DNA of 64,000 nt from positions 1-64,000 of the forward strand of contig JAZNCI010000018.1 of assembly GCA_045587485.1 (NCBI GenBank). The letters run 5' to 3'. Below are positions 47,916 through 57,242 of this stretch, one piece after another. Numbering within the stretch: position 1 is the stretch's first letter; each line of letters opens with the position of its first letter. The notes under the pieces were generated by a model. It was not told the DNA's origin. It made no database searches and was given only the letters and a program-made list of their open reading frames with translations. This DNA comes from SIG440 sp045587485. GTDB lineage: Bacteria > Bacillota > Clostridia > Monoglobales > Monoglobaceae. Made by a program: the position numbers and the translations under genes.

Positions 47916-48659
47916 TTAAGTCTTATTGGCTCTACTCCCCTCGGCTTTAAAATACTTTACTATTCCTGTATATATTCCCTCTGCAACAGATTTCTGATAT
48001 TCAGCAGTTTGAAGCAGCTTTGCTTCCTCAGGGTTTGATAAAAAACCACATTCGATAAGTGCCGACGGAACACTGTTGTCACGCAGAACAAATATACTGT
48101 CACCGGTGCTCTTTGCAACTCTTGTATTGCCGTCTTTCAATACATCCTTGACAGATTTCTGAATTGCTTCTGCCAATAGTCTGTTTTCTTGTGAGTCATT
48201 ATCATAGAAAACCTGTGCACCACGGTATTTTGACTGTTCAAATTTGTTCATATGAATACTTATAAAGATATCCGCCTTATACTTTTCAATATCCGATTTG
48301 CGCATTTGCAAGTCGGATTTTTTTTGTGACACACTTTTATCACGGTCAGGGTCAGCTGTGTTAGTGTCGGTATTTCTTGTCATATATACCTTGCCGCCCC
48401 CTGCCTCAATATATTCTTTCAAAAAATTTGCTACCGCAAGGTTAATTTCCTTCTCAATTGCTCCATTATCCGAAGCACCCTTGTCAATACCTCCGTGTCC
48501 GGGATCCACAACAACCGTTTTACCTTCCAGAGGTAATGCTGATGTGGTTTGTGTCAGCATATTTTGCATCAGCACTTCAATCCCTGTGGCTGCCAATACA
48601 ACAATTGCAACAACAAATGTAGCAATTATCCGTTTCATATGAAAAACTTTAAATTTCAC
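47916..48659 (-). CDS. cwlD: N-acetylmuramoyl-L-alanine amidase, CwlD-like
   Basis: A 247-aa zinc amidase (Amidase_3). A signal anchor (about 8-28) is followed by VVVDPGHGGIDKGAS with the first zinc His, the metal Glu in AIEKEINLAVA, IFISIHMNKF with the second His, and a C-terminal SALIECGFLSNPEEAKLL with the catalytic Glu. The size and single-domain layout match CwlD, which with PdaA makes muramic-delta-lactam in spore cortex. The start is GTG at 48659 with GAGGTG upstream. Convergent with sigE. Confidence 0.88.
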   Translation of the reverse strand: MKFKVFHMKRIIATFVVAIVVLAATGIEVLMQNMLTQTTSALPLEGKTVVVDPGHGGIDKGASDNGAIEKEINLAVANFLKEYIEAGGGKVYMTRNTDTNTADPDRDKSVSQKKSDLQMRKSDIEKYKADIFISIHMNKFEQSKYRGAQVFYDNDSQENRLLAEAIQKSVKDVLKDGNTRVAKSTGDSIFVLRDNSVPSALIECGFLSNPEEAKLLQTAEYQKSVAEGIYTGIVKYFKAEGSRANKT

Positions 48660-48678
48660 TCTCTGTCACCTCAGAGAA

Positions 48679-48705
48679 TGTTTATGATGATGACAAACAA
48701 AATAT
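48679..48705 (-). promoter_or_regulatory. Possible sigma-E-type promoter of cwlD
   Basis: On the minus strand ATATT (48705-48701), a 14-bp spacer and CATAAACA (48686-48679). It resembles the spoIVA promoter but would leave a very short leader before the GAGGTG site. Confidence 0.35.
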
Positions 48706-48736
48706 GTTAAGTTCCATAATAACCATAAAAAACCAA

Positions 48737-48764
48737 TTGTAAAATATGTGATAAATTGTATAAG
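48737..48764 (+). promoter_or_regulatory. Promoter of the structured RNA candidate
   Basis: TTGTAA (48737-48742), 16-bp spacer, TATAAG (48759-48764). Transcription would begin near 48770, at the start of a long stem. Confidence 0.4.
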
Positions 48765-48767
48765 TCA

Positions 48768-48937
48768 AACATTTTATCTACAATTAAATATTTTAACGTA
48801 GCAGTGTAATTTACCTTTGGTAAAAATGCATGCTCTTTTCATGTACTGTTGCGTTAGTGATTGTAGATTGAAAATGTTTGACGACTTTTGAGCTATGCAT
48901 TTTTCGCTGCACGGCTTGGTCGTGCATCTTTTTTTAC
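48768..48937 (+). ncRNA. Candidate free-standing structured RNA, family unknown
   Basis: In the 340-bp gap between cwlD and parC. A 21-bp helix pairs 48764-48784 (GTCAAACATTTT-ATCTACAAT) with 48860-48882, with one 2-base bulge. Inside it, AACGTAGCAGT (48795-48805) pairs with ACTGTTGCGTT (48845-48855) through two G-T pairs. This encloses TTTACC/GGTAAA (48810-48824) and GCATG/CATGT (48828-48844). A terminator-like TGCACG/CGTGCA stem (48908-48926) and seven T (48930-48936) follow. No plus-strand gene lies downstream, so it is not a cis leader. Size is compatible with a 6S-like RNA, but I could not match it to one; a MITE with 21-bp ends is the alternative. Confidence 0.45.
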
Positions 48938-48960
48938 TTACATTTTTCCGCACGACATTT

Positions 48961-48995
48961 ACAACAACAGCCCTGCATTGCAGGGCTGTTGTTGT
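48961..48995. other. Perfect 17-bp hairpin downstream of parC
   Basis: ACAACAACAGCCCTGCA (48961-48977) is complementary to 48979-48995 around one base. It begins 4 bp past the parC stop. There is no T-run on the minus side, so if it ends the parC transcript it is not a standard intrinsic terminator. Confidence 0.7.
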
Positions 48996-48999
48996 ATAA

Positions 49000-51186
49000 C
49001 TATTCAAATAAAGTAAGCTGCTCATCCTCGGCATCTTCGGGTCGGATTACCGCGCCTTTTGCCGGGATATTCTTTGTGCGATAATGTTTAACATCCTTTA
49101 TGCCCGACTCACTCACAAATTTAACATCAGCAAGCTTGCTGTTTTTTGTCGGTGACATAACATTTACACCCTGAGAATTTTTGGTAGTCTTTAAAGCCAC
49201 CTGTGCCGAATTAAATATAAGAGCCTTGCCGATATTGCTTATGGCAACAAGCTCGGTATCCTCAGACAGATACAAAACCTTCACCAAGGGTGATGCTGTT
49301 GAGTAGGCATTTATCAGTTTCTTTCTGTTCTGTTTGGTTTCATAGCCTGCTATATCTATCTTTGCAATTTTTCCGTTTTCAAAACAGAAAAGTATGTTAC
49401 CCTTATATTCCTTTACTACAACAATTCCCACAACACGCTCGCCCTCACCCATTGAAAGCAAATTGGGCATATATTCGCCAAGAAGACTTGCCTTTGTATC
49501 AGGAATTTCATATGCACGGGTTTTGTAAACCTCTCCTGAGCTTGAAAAGACAAGAACTTCGGCAGTATTGTCAGTATCAACAACCTGAACAATTCTGTCG
49601 CCTTCTTTAACCTTTTGCTCACCGCTTGTACGAAGGGCGTGGTGAGAAATCTTTTTAACATATCCATCCTTGGTTATAAACATCATAACGGGATAATTTT
49701 CTATCTTTTCTTCTTCAACCACAGTTTCAACATCAGTTTCATAAACTATTGAGCTCTTTCTCTCAACACCATATTTTTTGATTATTTCCTTAAGCTGTTT
49801 TTCAATAATCTTTTCAATTTTTTTGTTCTTTTCAAGGGTATCCCTTAATTCTGCAATTTCCTCTTCCAGTTCTTTGATTTCTGCAGTACGCTTTAAAATA
49901 TACTCCTTGTTGAGATTACGCAATTTTATTTCTGCAACAAATTCAGCCTGAATTTCATCGATACCAAATCCTTTCATAAGGTTTGGAACAACCATTTGAT
50001 CTTCCTCGGTTTCGCGAACAATCTTTATTGCCTTGTCAATATCCAGCAAAATTTTCTCAAGCCCCTGCAAAAGATGGAGTTTTGCACTCTTTTTATCAAT
50101 ATCAAAGCGTATTCCACGCTTTATACAATGCTTGCGGAACCTCAGCCATTCGCTGATTATGTCTTTAACGCCCAAAACCATTGGCGAGCCCTCGACCAGA
50201 ATATTAAAATTACAACCAAAGCTATCCTGAAGGGGCGTCATTTTAAAGAGCTTTGCCATCAGCTTGTCGGGGTCTGTGCCGCGTTTTACATCTATTGTAA
50301 CCTTCAAGCCTTTAAGGTCGGTTTCATCACGGATATCTGAAATTTCCTTCAGTTTGCCGCCCTTTATCAGCTCTATTATCTTTTCGATAATTGCCTCAAC
50401 CGTTGTGGTGTATGGAATTTCTTTTATATCAATACAATGTTGTTTTTTGTCATATTCGTATCTTGCACGGATTTTGAACGAGCCTCTGCCTGTTTCATAA
50501 ATTTCGTGCATCACGTTTTTATCAAAAATAATTTCTCCTCCGGTTGAAAAGTCAGGAGCCTTGAGTACATCCATAATATCAGAGTCAGGTTCCTTCATCA
50601 TTTTGATTGTTGCCTCACATATTTCAGCAAGGTTAAAGCTGCATATATTTGATGCCATACCAACCGCAATCCCTTGATTTGGATTTACCAGGATGTTTGG
50701 AAAGCTGACAGGCAGAAGGGTTGGCTCCTTTAATGTACCGTCATAGTTGTCAACCAAATCAACTGTCTCTTTATCTATGTCCTTAAAAATCTCACTACAT
50801 ATTTTGGATAGCTTTACCTCAGTATAGCGAGCAGCAGCATAAGCCATATCCCTTGAGTACTGACGTCCAAAGTTACCCTTTGAGTCAACCAGTGGGTGAA
50901 GTAGTGCCTGATGTCCCTCTGTCAGGCGTACCAATGTTTCATAAATCGCCGCATCACCATGCGGATTAAGTTTCATTGTCTGACCTACCACATTGGCAGA
51001 TTTCGTTCGTCCGCCACCAATCAAGCCCATTTTATACATAGTATAAAGAAGCTTTCTGTGTGCCGGCTTAAAACCGTCAATTTCAGGAATTGCTCTTGAG
51101 ACAATTACACTCATCGCATAGGGCATATAATTTGTTTCAAGAGTTTCGGTTATATTTTGTAACTCAATAACAGTTTTTTTTGCCAT
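49000..51186 (-). CDS. parC: DNA topoisomerase IV subunit A
   Basis: A 728-aa type II topoisomerase breakage-reunion subunit. The catalytic tyrosine is Y121 in AYAAARYTEVKLS. The winged-helix region shows GFKPAHRKLLYTMY, and a long coiled coil lies around 430-490. The C-terminal beta-propeller is present but lacks a recognisable GyrA-box (QRRGGKG), arguing for topoisomerase IV rather than gyrase. The sequence belongs to the divergent clostridial branch and is shorter than E. coli ParC. It follows parE by 25 bp. It decatenates daughter chromosomes and is a quinolone target. Confidence 0.9.
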   Translation of the reverse strand: MAKKTVIELQNITETLETNYMPYAMSVIVSRAIPEIDGFKPAHRKLLYTMYKMGLIGGGRTKSANVVGQTMKLNPHGDAAIYETLVRLTEGHQALLHPLVDSKGNFGRQYSRDMAYAAARYTEVKLSKICSEIFKDIDKETVDLVDNYDGTLKEPTLLPVSFPNILVNPNQGIAVGMASNICSFNLAEICEATIKMMKEPDSDIMDVLKAPDFSTGGEIIFDKNVMHEIYETGRGSFKIRARYEYDKKQHCIDIKEIPYTTTVEAIIEKIIELIKGGKLKEISDIRDETDLKGLKVTIDVKRGTDPDKLMAKLFKMTPLQDSFGCNFNILVEGSPMVLGVKDIISEWLRFRKHCIKRGIRFDIDKKSAKLHLLQGLEKILLDIDKAIKIVRETEEDQMVVPNLMKGFGIDEIQAEFVAEIKLRNLNKEYILKRTAEIKELEEEIAELRDTLEKNKKIEKIIEKQLKEIIKKYGVERKSSIVYETDVETVVEEEKIENYPVMMFITKDGYVKKISHHALRTSGEQKVKEGDRIVQVVDTDNTAEVLVFSSSGEVYKTRAYEIPDTKASLLGEYMPNLLSMGEGERVVGIVVVKEYKGNILFCFENGKIAKIDIAGYETKQNRKKLINAYSTASPLVKVLYLSEDTELVAISNIGKALIFNSAQVALKTTKNSQGVNVMSPTKNSKLADVKFVSESGIKDVKHYRTKNIPAKGAVIRPEDAEDEQLTLFE

Positions 51187-51211
51187 TGAATTTATCCTCC
51201 GTTTTATATTT

Positions 51212-53209
51212 TTACATCACATCAATCAGTTCAATATACTCATGACCGTGTTCTGCAATATGTTCCTTTCTGCCGGCAAGATTATCGCCCAAAAGCAATT
51301 CAAAAACCTCTTTTGTTTTTTCAACATCCTCGGGCATAACTCGAATCAGGCGTCGGGTTTCAGGATTCATTGTGGTTTCCCACATCATTTCGGGCTGGTT
51401 TTCACCAAGTCCCTTGCTGCGCTGAATGGTATATTTTTGTCCCTCTAATTTTGAAAGAATATCCGACTTTTCCTTTTCGTCAAATGCAAAATATGTTTTA
51501 TCCTTGCAGTTGATTTCATAAAGGGGCGATTCGGCAATATAAACATAGCCTTCGTTAATCAGTGTGGGTGTCAGGCGATAAAGCATCGTCAGAAGCAGCG
51601 TTCTTATCTGAAAACCGTCAACGTCGGCATCGGTACAGATAATAACCTTGTTCCATCTCAGGTTATTTATATCAAATGAGCTGAGTTCTTTGTTCTGCTT
51701 CGCATTAATCTCTACACCGCATCCCAGAACCTTGAGCAAATCAACAATAATGTCGCTTTTGAAAATCTTGTCATAGTCAGCTTTAAGGCAATTAAGAATT
51801 TTACCCCTGATTGCCATAATCGCCTGAAATTCACTATCGCGGCCCAGCTTACACGAGCCAAGAGCCGAGTCGCCCTCCACAATATAGACCTCACGACGTT
51901 CAACATCCTTGCTGCGGCAGTCAACAAACTTTTTGACACGGTTAACCGCATCCATCTTTACATCAAGTTTCTTTTTAAGTGTTGTTCTTGTTTTTTCAGC
52001 AGTTTCACGACTACGCTTGTTGATAAGAACCTGGTCGGCAATCTTTTCGGCATCCATCTTGTTTTCTATAAAATAAATATCCAGCTGTTCACGCAAAAAC
52101 TCCGCCATTGCATCCTGAATAAACTTGTTTGTAATAGCCTTTTTGGTCTGGTTTTCATAGCTTGTCATTGTAGAAAACGAATTGCTGATAAGACAAAGGC
52201 TGTCCTGAATATCTGTAAACAGGATTTTAGATTCGTTTTTTGTATATTTGTTGTTTGTCTTTAAGTATTTGTCAATTGCATAAACAAATGCATTTCTTAC
52301 GGCTTTATCAGGTGAACCGCCATATTCAAGAAAGCTGGAATTGTGATAATATTCGATTACATTTATATCGTTATTAAAGCAAAATGCAAAGCTCATCTTT
52401 ACCTTATAATCTTCTTTGTCTTCACGGTCACGTCCACGACGTTCTGCCTCGATATAATAAGGAGCAGTCTTCTCCTTTCCGTCTGATAATTCTTTTAAAT
52501 AGTCAATTATACCGTTGTCATAATAAAACTCAAAGCTTTCAAATTTACCCGGTGCTGTTTCGTTATAAAGCACAAACTTTACTCCCGAATTCACCACAGC
52601 TTGTTTCTTCATCACATCCATATAATATTCCAGCGGAATATCAATATCGGTGAAAACCTCTTTATCGGGTTTCCACTTTATTTTTGTACCTGTGTGACGG
52701 TGTTTGAAAGGTGTCTTTCTAAGACCGCCTATATTATCACCTTTTTCAAAATGCAACTCAAATTTATGTCCGTCACGCAAAATCTCAACATCCATATACT
52801 CCGAGCTGTACTGAGTGGCACAAGTGCCCAAACCATTAAGACCCAAGCTGAACTCATAATTCTCACCGGAGTTATTTGCATATTTGCCGCCTGCATACAT
52901 TTCGCAGAAAATCAATTCCCAGTTGAAGCGTTCTTCACGCTGATTATAGTCAACAGGAATTCCCCTGCCATAGTCCTCTACCTCAACCGAAAGGTCAAGG
53001 AATCTGCGTACAGAAATAAGTTTGCCGTGACCTTCGCGAGATTCATCAATTGAGTTTGAAAGTATTTCAAATACAGAATGCTGGCAACCTTCAATGCCAT
53101 CCGAGCCAAAAATAACTGCCGGACGTTTTCTGACTCTGTCAGCACCTTTGAGCGATACAATGCTGTCATCGTTATAAGTTTTTGCACACACCTTTGCAAA
53201 TACCCCCAT
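51212..53209 (-). CDS. parE: DNA topoisomerase IV subunit B
   Basis: A 665-aa ATPase subunit. The GHKL domain has EILSNSIDESREGHG (ATP/Mg Asn), VEDYGRGIPVD and GLNGLGTCATQYSS. The TOPRIM domain has VEGDSALGSCKLGRD and ICTDADVDGFQIRTLLLTMLYR. The second glycine of the usual EGDSAGGSAK is replaced (SALGS), a feature of this divergent subfamily. The start at 53209 has only a weak AAGATA upstream. It is first in parE-parC; a promoter lies about 55 bp upstream. Confidence 0.9.
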   Translation of the reverse strand: MGVFAKVCAKTYNDDSIVSLKGADRVRKRPAVIFGSDGIEGCQHSVFEILSNSIDESREGHGKLISVRRFLDLSVEVEDYGRGIPVDYNQREERFNWELIFCEMYAGGKYANNSGENYEFSLGLNGLGTCATQYSSEYMDVEILRDGHKFELHFEKGDNIGGLRKTPFKHRHTGTKIKWKPDKEVFTDIDIPLEYYMDVMKKQAVVNSGVKFVLYNETAPGKFESFEFYYDNGIIDYLKELSDGKEKTAPYYIEAERRGRDREDKEDYKVKMSFAFCFNNDINVIEYYHNSSFLEYGGSPDKAVRNAFVYAIDKYLKTNNKYTKNESKILFTDIQDSLCLISNSFSTMTSYENQTKKAITNKFIQDAMAEFLREQLDIYFIENKMDAEKIADQVLINKRSRETAEKTRTTLKKKLDVKMDAVNRVKKFVDCRSKDVERREVYIVEGDSALGSCKLGRDSEFQAIMAIRGKILNCLKADYDKIFKSDIIVDLLKVLGCGVEINAKQNKELSSFDINNLRWNKVIICTDADVDGFQIRTLLLTMLYRLTPTLINEGYVYIAESPLYEINCKDKTYFAFDEKEKSDILSKLEGQKYTIQRSKGLGENQPEMMWETTMNPETRRLIRVMPEDVEKTKEVFELLLGDNLAGRKEHIAEHGHEYIELIDVM

Positions 53210-53263
53210 TATCTTATATAATATCTATATATAGTAAAATTTTTATATTCTTCCACAAAATAC

Positions 53264-53292
53264 AGTATAACAAAAAAAAATTGCAATGTAAA
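53264..53292 (-). promoter_or_regulatory. Sigma-A promoter of parE-parC
   Basis: Minus-strand TTTACA (53292-53287), 17-bp spacer, TATACT (53269-53264). Confidence 0.6.
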
Positions 53293-53332
53293 GTCTATTT
53301 TTGCAATTTTTTTATAATATATTCAGATATGT

Positions 53333-53361
53333 AAAACAGCCCGGATATATTGGGCTGTTTT
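53333..53361 (-). terminator. Intrinsic terminator of the HAD-lipid kinase-hydF-nucleotidyltransferase cluster
   Basis: AAAACAGCCC (53333-53342) pairs with GGGCTGTTTT (53352-53361). It abuts the nucleotidyltransferase stop codon. T-rich sequence on the minus side is limited to the stem. Confidence 0.75.
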
Positions 53362-53362
53362 A

Positions 53363-54220
53363 CTATGATATTCCGTTATATAATCCTTGTTCACAGAAAT
53401 CCTTCATAGCCTTGATTACAACATCCTTATCCTCACGATATGTCATACCATACCAACGGTCAGAGCTGTTTAAAACCTTTACCTTTGTTTCACCCTTCTT
53501 TATAAGAATATCAACCACAATAGGAATAAGGAACTCGTCTTTCATAACATCCTTTTCATTCTTAAAAATTTCAAATTCTCTTTCAAGATAATTGAAAATT
53601 TCGGTGCCAAATCCCCACATATTCATCGAAACAATAGTGTCCTTGGCCAAGTCGTGAATAGTTTCACCATCCTCGCAATATGTATAGCCGCTTATACCTT
53701 TTGTCTCACGAATACCTGTGAGATATCCATTTTTCACCTGACAAACACCACGGGTTACAGTTCCGTTTTCTGTGGTGGTCTGTCCTAATTCATAACCCAC
53801 AAGTGACATTTCTCCATCGGGCATATTTTTCAGCCAGTTGTTAACCTCAACATATGCCGCCTTGCCATAATAGTCATCTGCATTTATGATTGCAAATGGA
53901 GTTTTAACAATATCTTTACAGCAAAGAATTGCGTGACCTGTGCCCCAGGGCTTTACACGGCCTTCAGGAAGACTGTCCATTTCCTGAAAAACATATTCAA
54001 CATCCATATATTTTCTTACACGGCTTGCTACAATGCGGTTAAAATCCTCTTCCATTTCTTTCTTGATAACAAAGACAACCTTTGAAAATCCTGCCTGTTT
54101 TGCATCAAATGCTGAAAAATCCATCAGAAATTCACCTGCAGGGCCAATAGGTTCCATCTGTTTGAGTCCACCGAAACGGCTGCCCATACCTGCCGCCATT
54201 ACAACCAATGTTGTGTCCAT
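53363..54220 (-). CDS. Sugar-phosphate nucleotidyltransferase-like protein
   Basis: A 285-aa protein of the NTP_transferase family. The N-terminal nucleotide-binding signature is VVMAAGMGSRFGGLKQMEPIGP (6-27), with INADDYYGK and PWGTGHAILC further on. These enzymes join sugar-1-phosphates or phosphocholine to nucleoside triphosphates. The substrate is not evident, and no pathway partner lies next to it. GGAGG lies eight bases before the ATG. Length is normal. Confidence 0.88.
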   Translation of the reverse strand: MDTTLVVMAAGMGSRFGGLKQMEPIGPAGEFLMDFSAFDAKQAGFSKVVFVIKKEMEEDFNRIVASRVRKYMDVEYVFQEMDSLPEGRVKPWGTGHAILCCKDIVKTPFAIINADDYYGKAAYVEVNNWLKNMPDGEMSLVGYELGQTTTENGTVTRGVCQVKNGYLTGIRETKGISGYTYCEDGETIHDLAKDTIVSMNMWGFGTEIFNYLEREFEIFKNEKDVMKDEFLIPIVVDILIKKGETKVKVLNSSDRWYGMTYREDKDVVIKAMKDFCEQGLYNGIS

Positions 54221-54244
54221 AAAATCATTCCTCCATTATGTAAA

Positions 54245-55423
54245 TTATAATTTTTCTTTAAATATGCTCGTCGCTCTTTCTGCAATTCCGCTCAGATACG
54301 CAAGAATTACACCATAATTGGTAACAGGAATATTCTTCTCCTCAAAGAGCTCCAGCCTTGACTGCACTGCTCGTTTATTTATCATACATCCGCCGCACTG
54401 AATAACCAGTTTGTATTTTTCGACATCATCAGGAAAATCATGACCTGAAAAATGAGTAAAATTCAATCTTTTTCCCGTTTTCTTTTGAAGAAGTTTGGGG
54501 ATTTTTACCCTGCCTATATCCTCGTGAGTTGTGTTGTGAGTACAGGCTTCAAGCATTAAAATCCCGTCATTGTCGCACAAACTGTCAATAACATCCAAAC
54601 CCTTTATAAGCTGACAAATCCCACCCTTTTGATTCGCCAGAAGCATCGAAAATGATGTAAGCGGTATCTCGGCAGGAATAACTGCGTCAACCTCTTTAAA
54701 CGCCTGCGAATCCGTAACCACAAGGTCAATTTGCGGAAGTTCAGCAACTGTATCAGCAAGGGTTTCAACCGTTGTCACAGTTGCCCTTATTTTATGGTCA
54801 AGACAATCACGCAGAGTCTGCACCTGCGGCAAAATAAGCCTGCCTTTTGGTGCGGCACTGTCAATAGGAATAACCAAAACAACCATTCCGCCTGACGGCA
54901 CAATATCACCCAGAAGAGTTTCTGTTTCAGTTTTCATTGAGCTGAGATGCGAAATCATCTTTTTTTTCAGTTCTTCAAGCCCCTTTTCGGTATGTTCAAA
55001 CACAAATATTCCGTCAGGGTCAAGTCTTTTAACATACTCTATTCTGTCATCATTTGCTTTATCGCATTTTGTATATACATTTATTCTGGGAGTTTTTCCA
55101 AAATCAAATTCGGTATTCTTATCCAAATTCACATCTTTTACATACAATACCAAATCCGTTCTTGACAAAATCTCCTTTGTCTTTTTTATGCGTGCATCGC
55201 CCAAGTCGGTGTTATCTCCCAGACCAGCTGTATCAATGAGTGTCACCGGACCATACGGAATAAGCTCCATTGCACGAGTCACAGGGTCGGTGGTTGTTCC
55301 ACTTATTTCCGAAACAATTGACACATCCTGACCTAAAATCGCATTAAAAAGTGTTGATTTTCCTGCATTGGTATCACCAAAAATCGCTATGTGTTTTCTT
55401 AAAGAAAGTGGTGTTTTTTCCAT
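54245..55423 (-). CDS. hydF: [FeFe] hydrogenase H-cluster maturation GTPase HydF
   Basis: A 392-aa scaffold protein on which the 2Fe subcluster of [FeFe] hydrogenase is assembled. The N-terminal GTPase domain has FGDTNAGKSTLFNAIL, LIDTAGLGD and a TKCD motif. The C-terminal cluster-binding domain keeps CTH and, about 50 residues later, CGGC. The ATG at 55423 is used; a TTG at 55459 lies within the previous gene. hydE, hydG and the hydrogenase are not in the window, but HydF alone is strong evidence that the cell makes one. Confidence 0.93.
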   Translation of the reverse strand: MEKTPLSLRKHIAIFGDTNAGKSTLFNAILGQDVSIVSEISGTTTDPVTRAMELIPYGPVTLIDTAGLGDNTDLGDARIKKTKEILSRTDLVLYVKDVNLDKNTEFDFGKTPRINVYTKCDKANDDRIEYVKRLDPDGIFVFEHTEKGLEELKKKMISHLSSMKTETETLLGDIVPSGGMVVLVIPIDSAAPKGRLILPQVQTLRDCLDHKIRATVTTVETLADTVAELPQIDLVVTDSQAFKEVDAVIPAEIPLTSFSMLLANQKGGICQLIKGLDVIDSLCDNDGILMLEACTHNTTHEDIGRVKIPKLLQKKTGKRLNFTHFSGHDFPDDVEKYKLVIQCGGCMINKRAVQSRLELFEEKNIPVTNYGVILAYLSGIAERATSIFKEKL

Positions 55424-55430
55424 ATATGTT

Positions 55431-56339
55431 TTAATGCTCCATTTCCTTGCCAAGTGCAAGTGTTATTGCCTGTTTTTCATTAGTGACGCATGCTTCTGTA
55501 ACTGCTCCGCCAAATTCACCGTCTAATGTCCACTGTACCGGTTTATCTGAAATAAATTTAATTTTGTCTGCTCTGAAAACAATAAAAGCATCAGAAGACA
55601 GGTCCTGACGGACAAGTCTTGACAATATATCCTGAGTTTCAATTACATTTTTAGGATTCTTAACAAGAATAACCTCGAAAAGACCGTCGTTAAGCTGCGC
55701 CTTAAACGCTTTTTCAGCCTTTACACCGCCAAGATAATTTGTGTTTGAAACCATACCATAAATATACTCACCTTGAATTAAAGCGTCATCATACAAAACC
55801 TTCATTGAAACAGGTTTCAGATTTATCAGGCTTTTTGCGCCCTCAAGCACATATGCTGCGTGTCCAAGTACATTTTTATTCTGCTGCGGGGTTTCGTATG
55901 CAACATTTGTAAACGCACCGAAGGCTGCCACATAAATAAAATTCTTTTTATTAAACAGACCAATATCACATTTAAAGGGATAACCCTTCATTATATCCTG
56001 TGCAGCTTTTTTAATATTTTTGGATATACGCATATTTGACGCAAAATCATTGGTTGTTCCTGTTGGTATATATCCAAGAGCAGGGCGCCTGTCACGGTCA
56101 ATTGTCATCAATCCGCAAATACCCTCGTTTAAAGTTCCATCTCCACCCGAAATCACAAGCAGGTTATACATTGCACCGTTGTCACGGACATATTCAAACG
56201 CATCGTTTTTGTCTTGAGTCGGGTGTACGGTAACATCCCAACCGTCTTTGGTAAAGATATTCACAATATTCAGAATATGATTTTTAACCGTTCCCTTTCC
56301 AGATAACGGATTAAGAACGTATAACATTCTCTTTCCCAT
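55431..56339 (-). CDS. Diacylglycerol kinase family lipid kinase
   Basis: A 302-aa enzyme of the YegS/DgkB type. N-terminal LYVLNPLSGKGTVKNH is followed by the catalytic-loop motif VISGGDGTLNEGICGLM (about 78-94) and GYIPTGTTNDFASNMRI. Such kinases phosphorylate diacylglycerol or related lipids at the membrane, recycling lipid left by lipoteichoic acid synthesis. Substrate is unproven. GAGGGACG precedes the ATG. It is 7 bp upstream of hydF. Confidence 0.92.
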   Translation of the reverse strand: MGKRMLYVLNPLSGKGTVKNHILNIVNIFTKDGWDVTVHPTQDKNDAFEYVRDNGAMYNLLVISGGDGTLNEGICGLMTIDRDRRPALGYIPTGTTNDFASNMRISKNIKKAAQDIMKGYPFKCDIGLFNKKNFIYVAAFGAFTNVAYETPQQNKNVLGHAAYVLEGAKSLINLKPVSMKVLYDDALIQGEYIYGMVSNTNYLGGVKAEKAFKAQLNDGLFEVILVKNPKNVIETQDILSRLVRQDLSSDAFIVFRADKIKFISDKPVQWTLDGEFGGAVTEACVTNEKQAITLALGKEMEH

Positions 56340-56368
56340 AATCGTCCCTCTTTTACAGTTTTCATTAG

Positions 56369-57142
56369 TTAAATATTGAATATCTTTTCAAGCACCACTG
56401 CAACACCCGCCTCATCAACAGAAGCTGTTGTAATGGTGGCTATATCTTTTATTTCAGGAACGGCATTTCCCATAGCAACACCTATCCCTGCAGAACTTAT
56501 CATATCAAAATCATTAAGGCTGTCACCCACAGCAATACTTTGTTCCGGCGAAAAACCCAGAGTTTCAAGAACAACCTGCATCGCAACCGCTTTAGTATAG
56601 TCTTTTTGGATTATCTCTGCATATGCTGGATGCTGTAGAATAAGATAATTCTCTCCCAGAAGCATTTTAAGCTTATCTGGTGCATTACCAAGAATTGTAA
56701 ATTTTTCGATTTTCATCCCATTATTTATATTTAACTCAATATTATCACGTGTAATGCATTTCCAGTCATACAGCGAAGCCCTTGGGGAGCCGACAAGATA
56801 CATTTTTTCTATCCCCTCAAGAATACTGACATCTTCCGTATCAAAACAGATTTCACAAAAATGTCTGATTGCCATATCCGGCATTGTCTTGCAAAAAATC
56901 TCTTTTTTGTCCAAAATAATTCTTGCACCCGCACCTGAAACTACACCGTCAAAATACTTTTCAACATCAATATCTTTGGGTATAAATGCAGATGACCTTC
57001 CTGTATTTATCAAGACCTTATGCCCACGACTGCGCACCGTTTGTATAACATCAATATTTTTTTGAAGCGCGGTGTGAGAATTTCCCAAAAGTGTTCCGTC
57101 AATATCCAGAAAAACAGCATACGATTTCTTCTGTGTATCCAT
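56369..57142 (-). CDS. Cof-type HAD-superfamily hydrolase
   Basis: A 257-aa phosphatase of HAD subfamily IIB. Motif I is FLDIDGTLLG with D13/D15; motif II is the NTGR threonine (LINTGRSSAF); motif IV is VGDSLNDFDMISSAGIGVAMGNA. The cap domain lies between. Substrates in this family are sugar phosphates and similar; none can be assigned. The start at 57142 has GGAG eight bases upstream; a longer frame to 57244 would cross the spoIVA promoter. Confidence 0.9.
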   Translation of the reverse strand: MDTQKKSYAVFLDIDGTLLGNSHTALQKNIDVIQTVRSRGHKVLINTGRSSAFIPKDIDVEKYFDGVVSGAGARIILDKKEIFCKTMPDMAIRHFCEICFDTEDVSILEGIEKMYLVGSPRASLYDWKCITRDNIELNINNGMKIEKFTILGNAPDKLKMLLGENYLILQHPAYAEIIQKDYTKAVAMQVVLETLGFSPEQSIAVGDSLNDFDMISSAGIGVAMGNAVPEIKDIATITTASVDEAGVAVVLEKIFNI

Positions 57143-57242
57143 TTTAATCGCTCCGTTCTTTATCAATATAAATTTATCATATTCTATACAGTTTGTCAAT
57201 AAAATTACATCCCATATTATTGTTGATTTTTTCAGTTTCGTC

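Noticed and set aside
48764..48882. Definite MITE
   Set aside because: The 21-bp inverted ends would fit, but no target duplication is visible, and the promoter and terminator favour an RNA. Kept as the alternative reading.
48961..48995. Intrinsic terminator of parC
   Set aside because: The stem is perfect, but no T-run follows on the minus strand. Recorded only as a hairpin.
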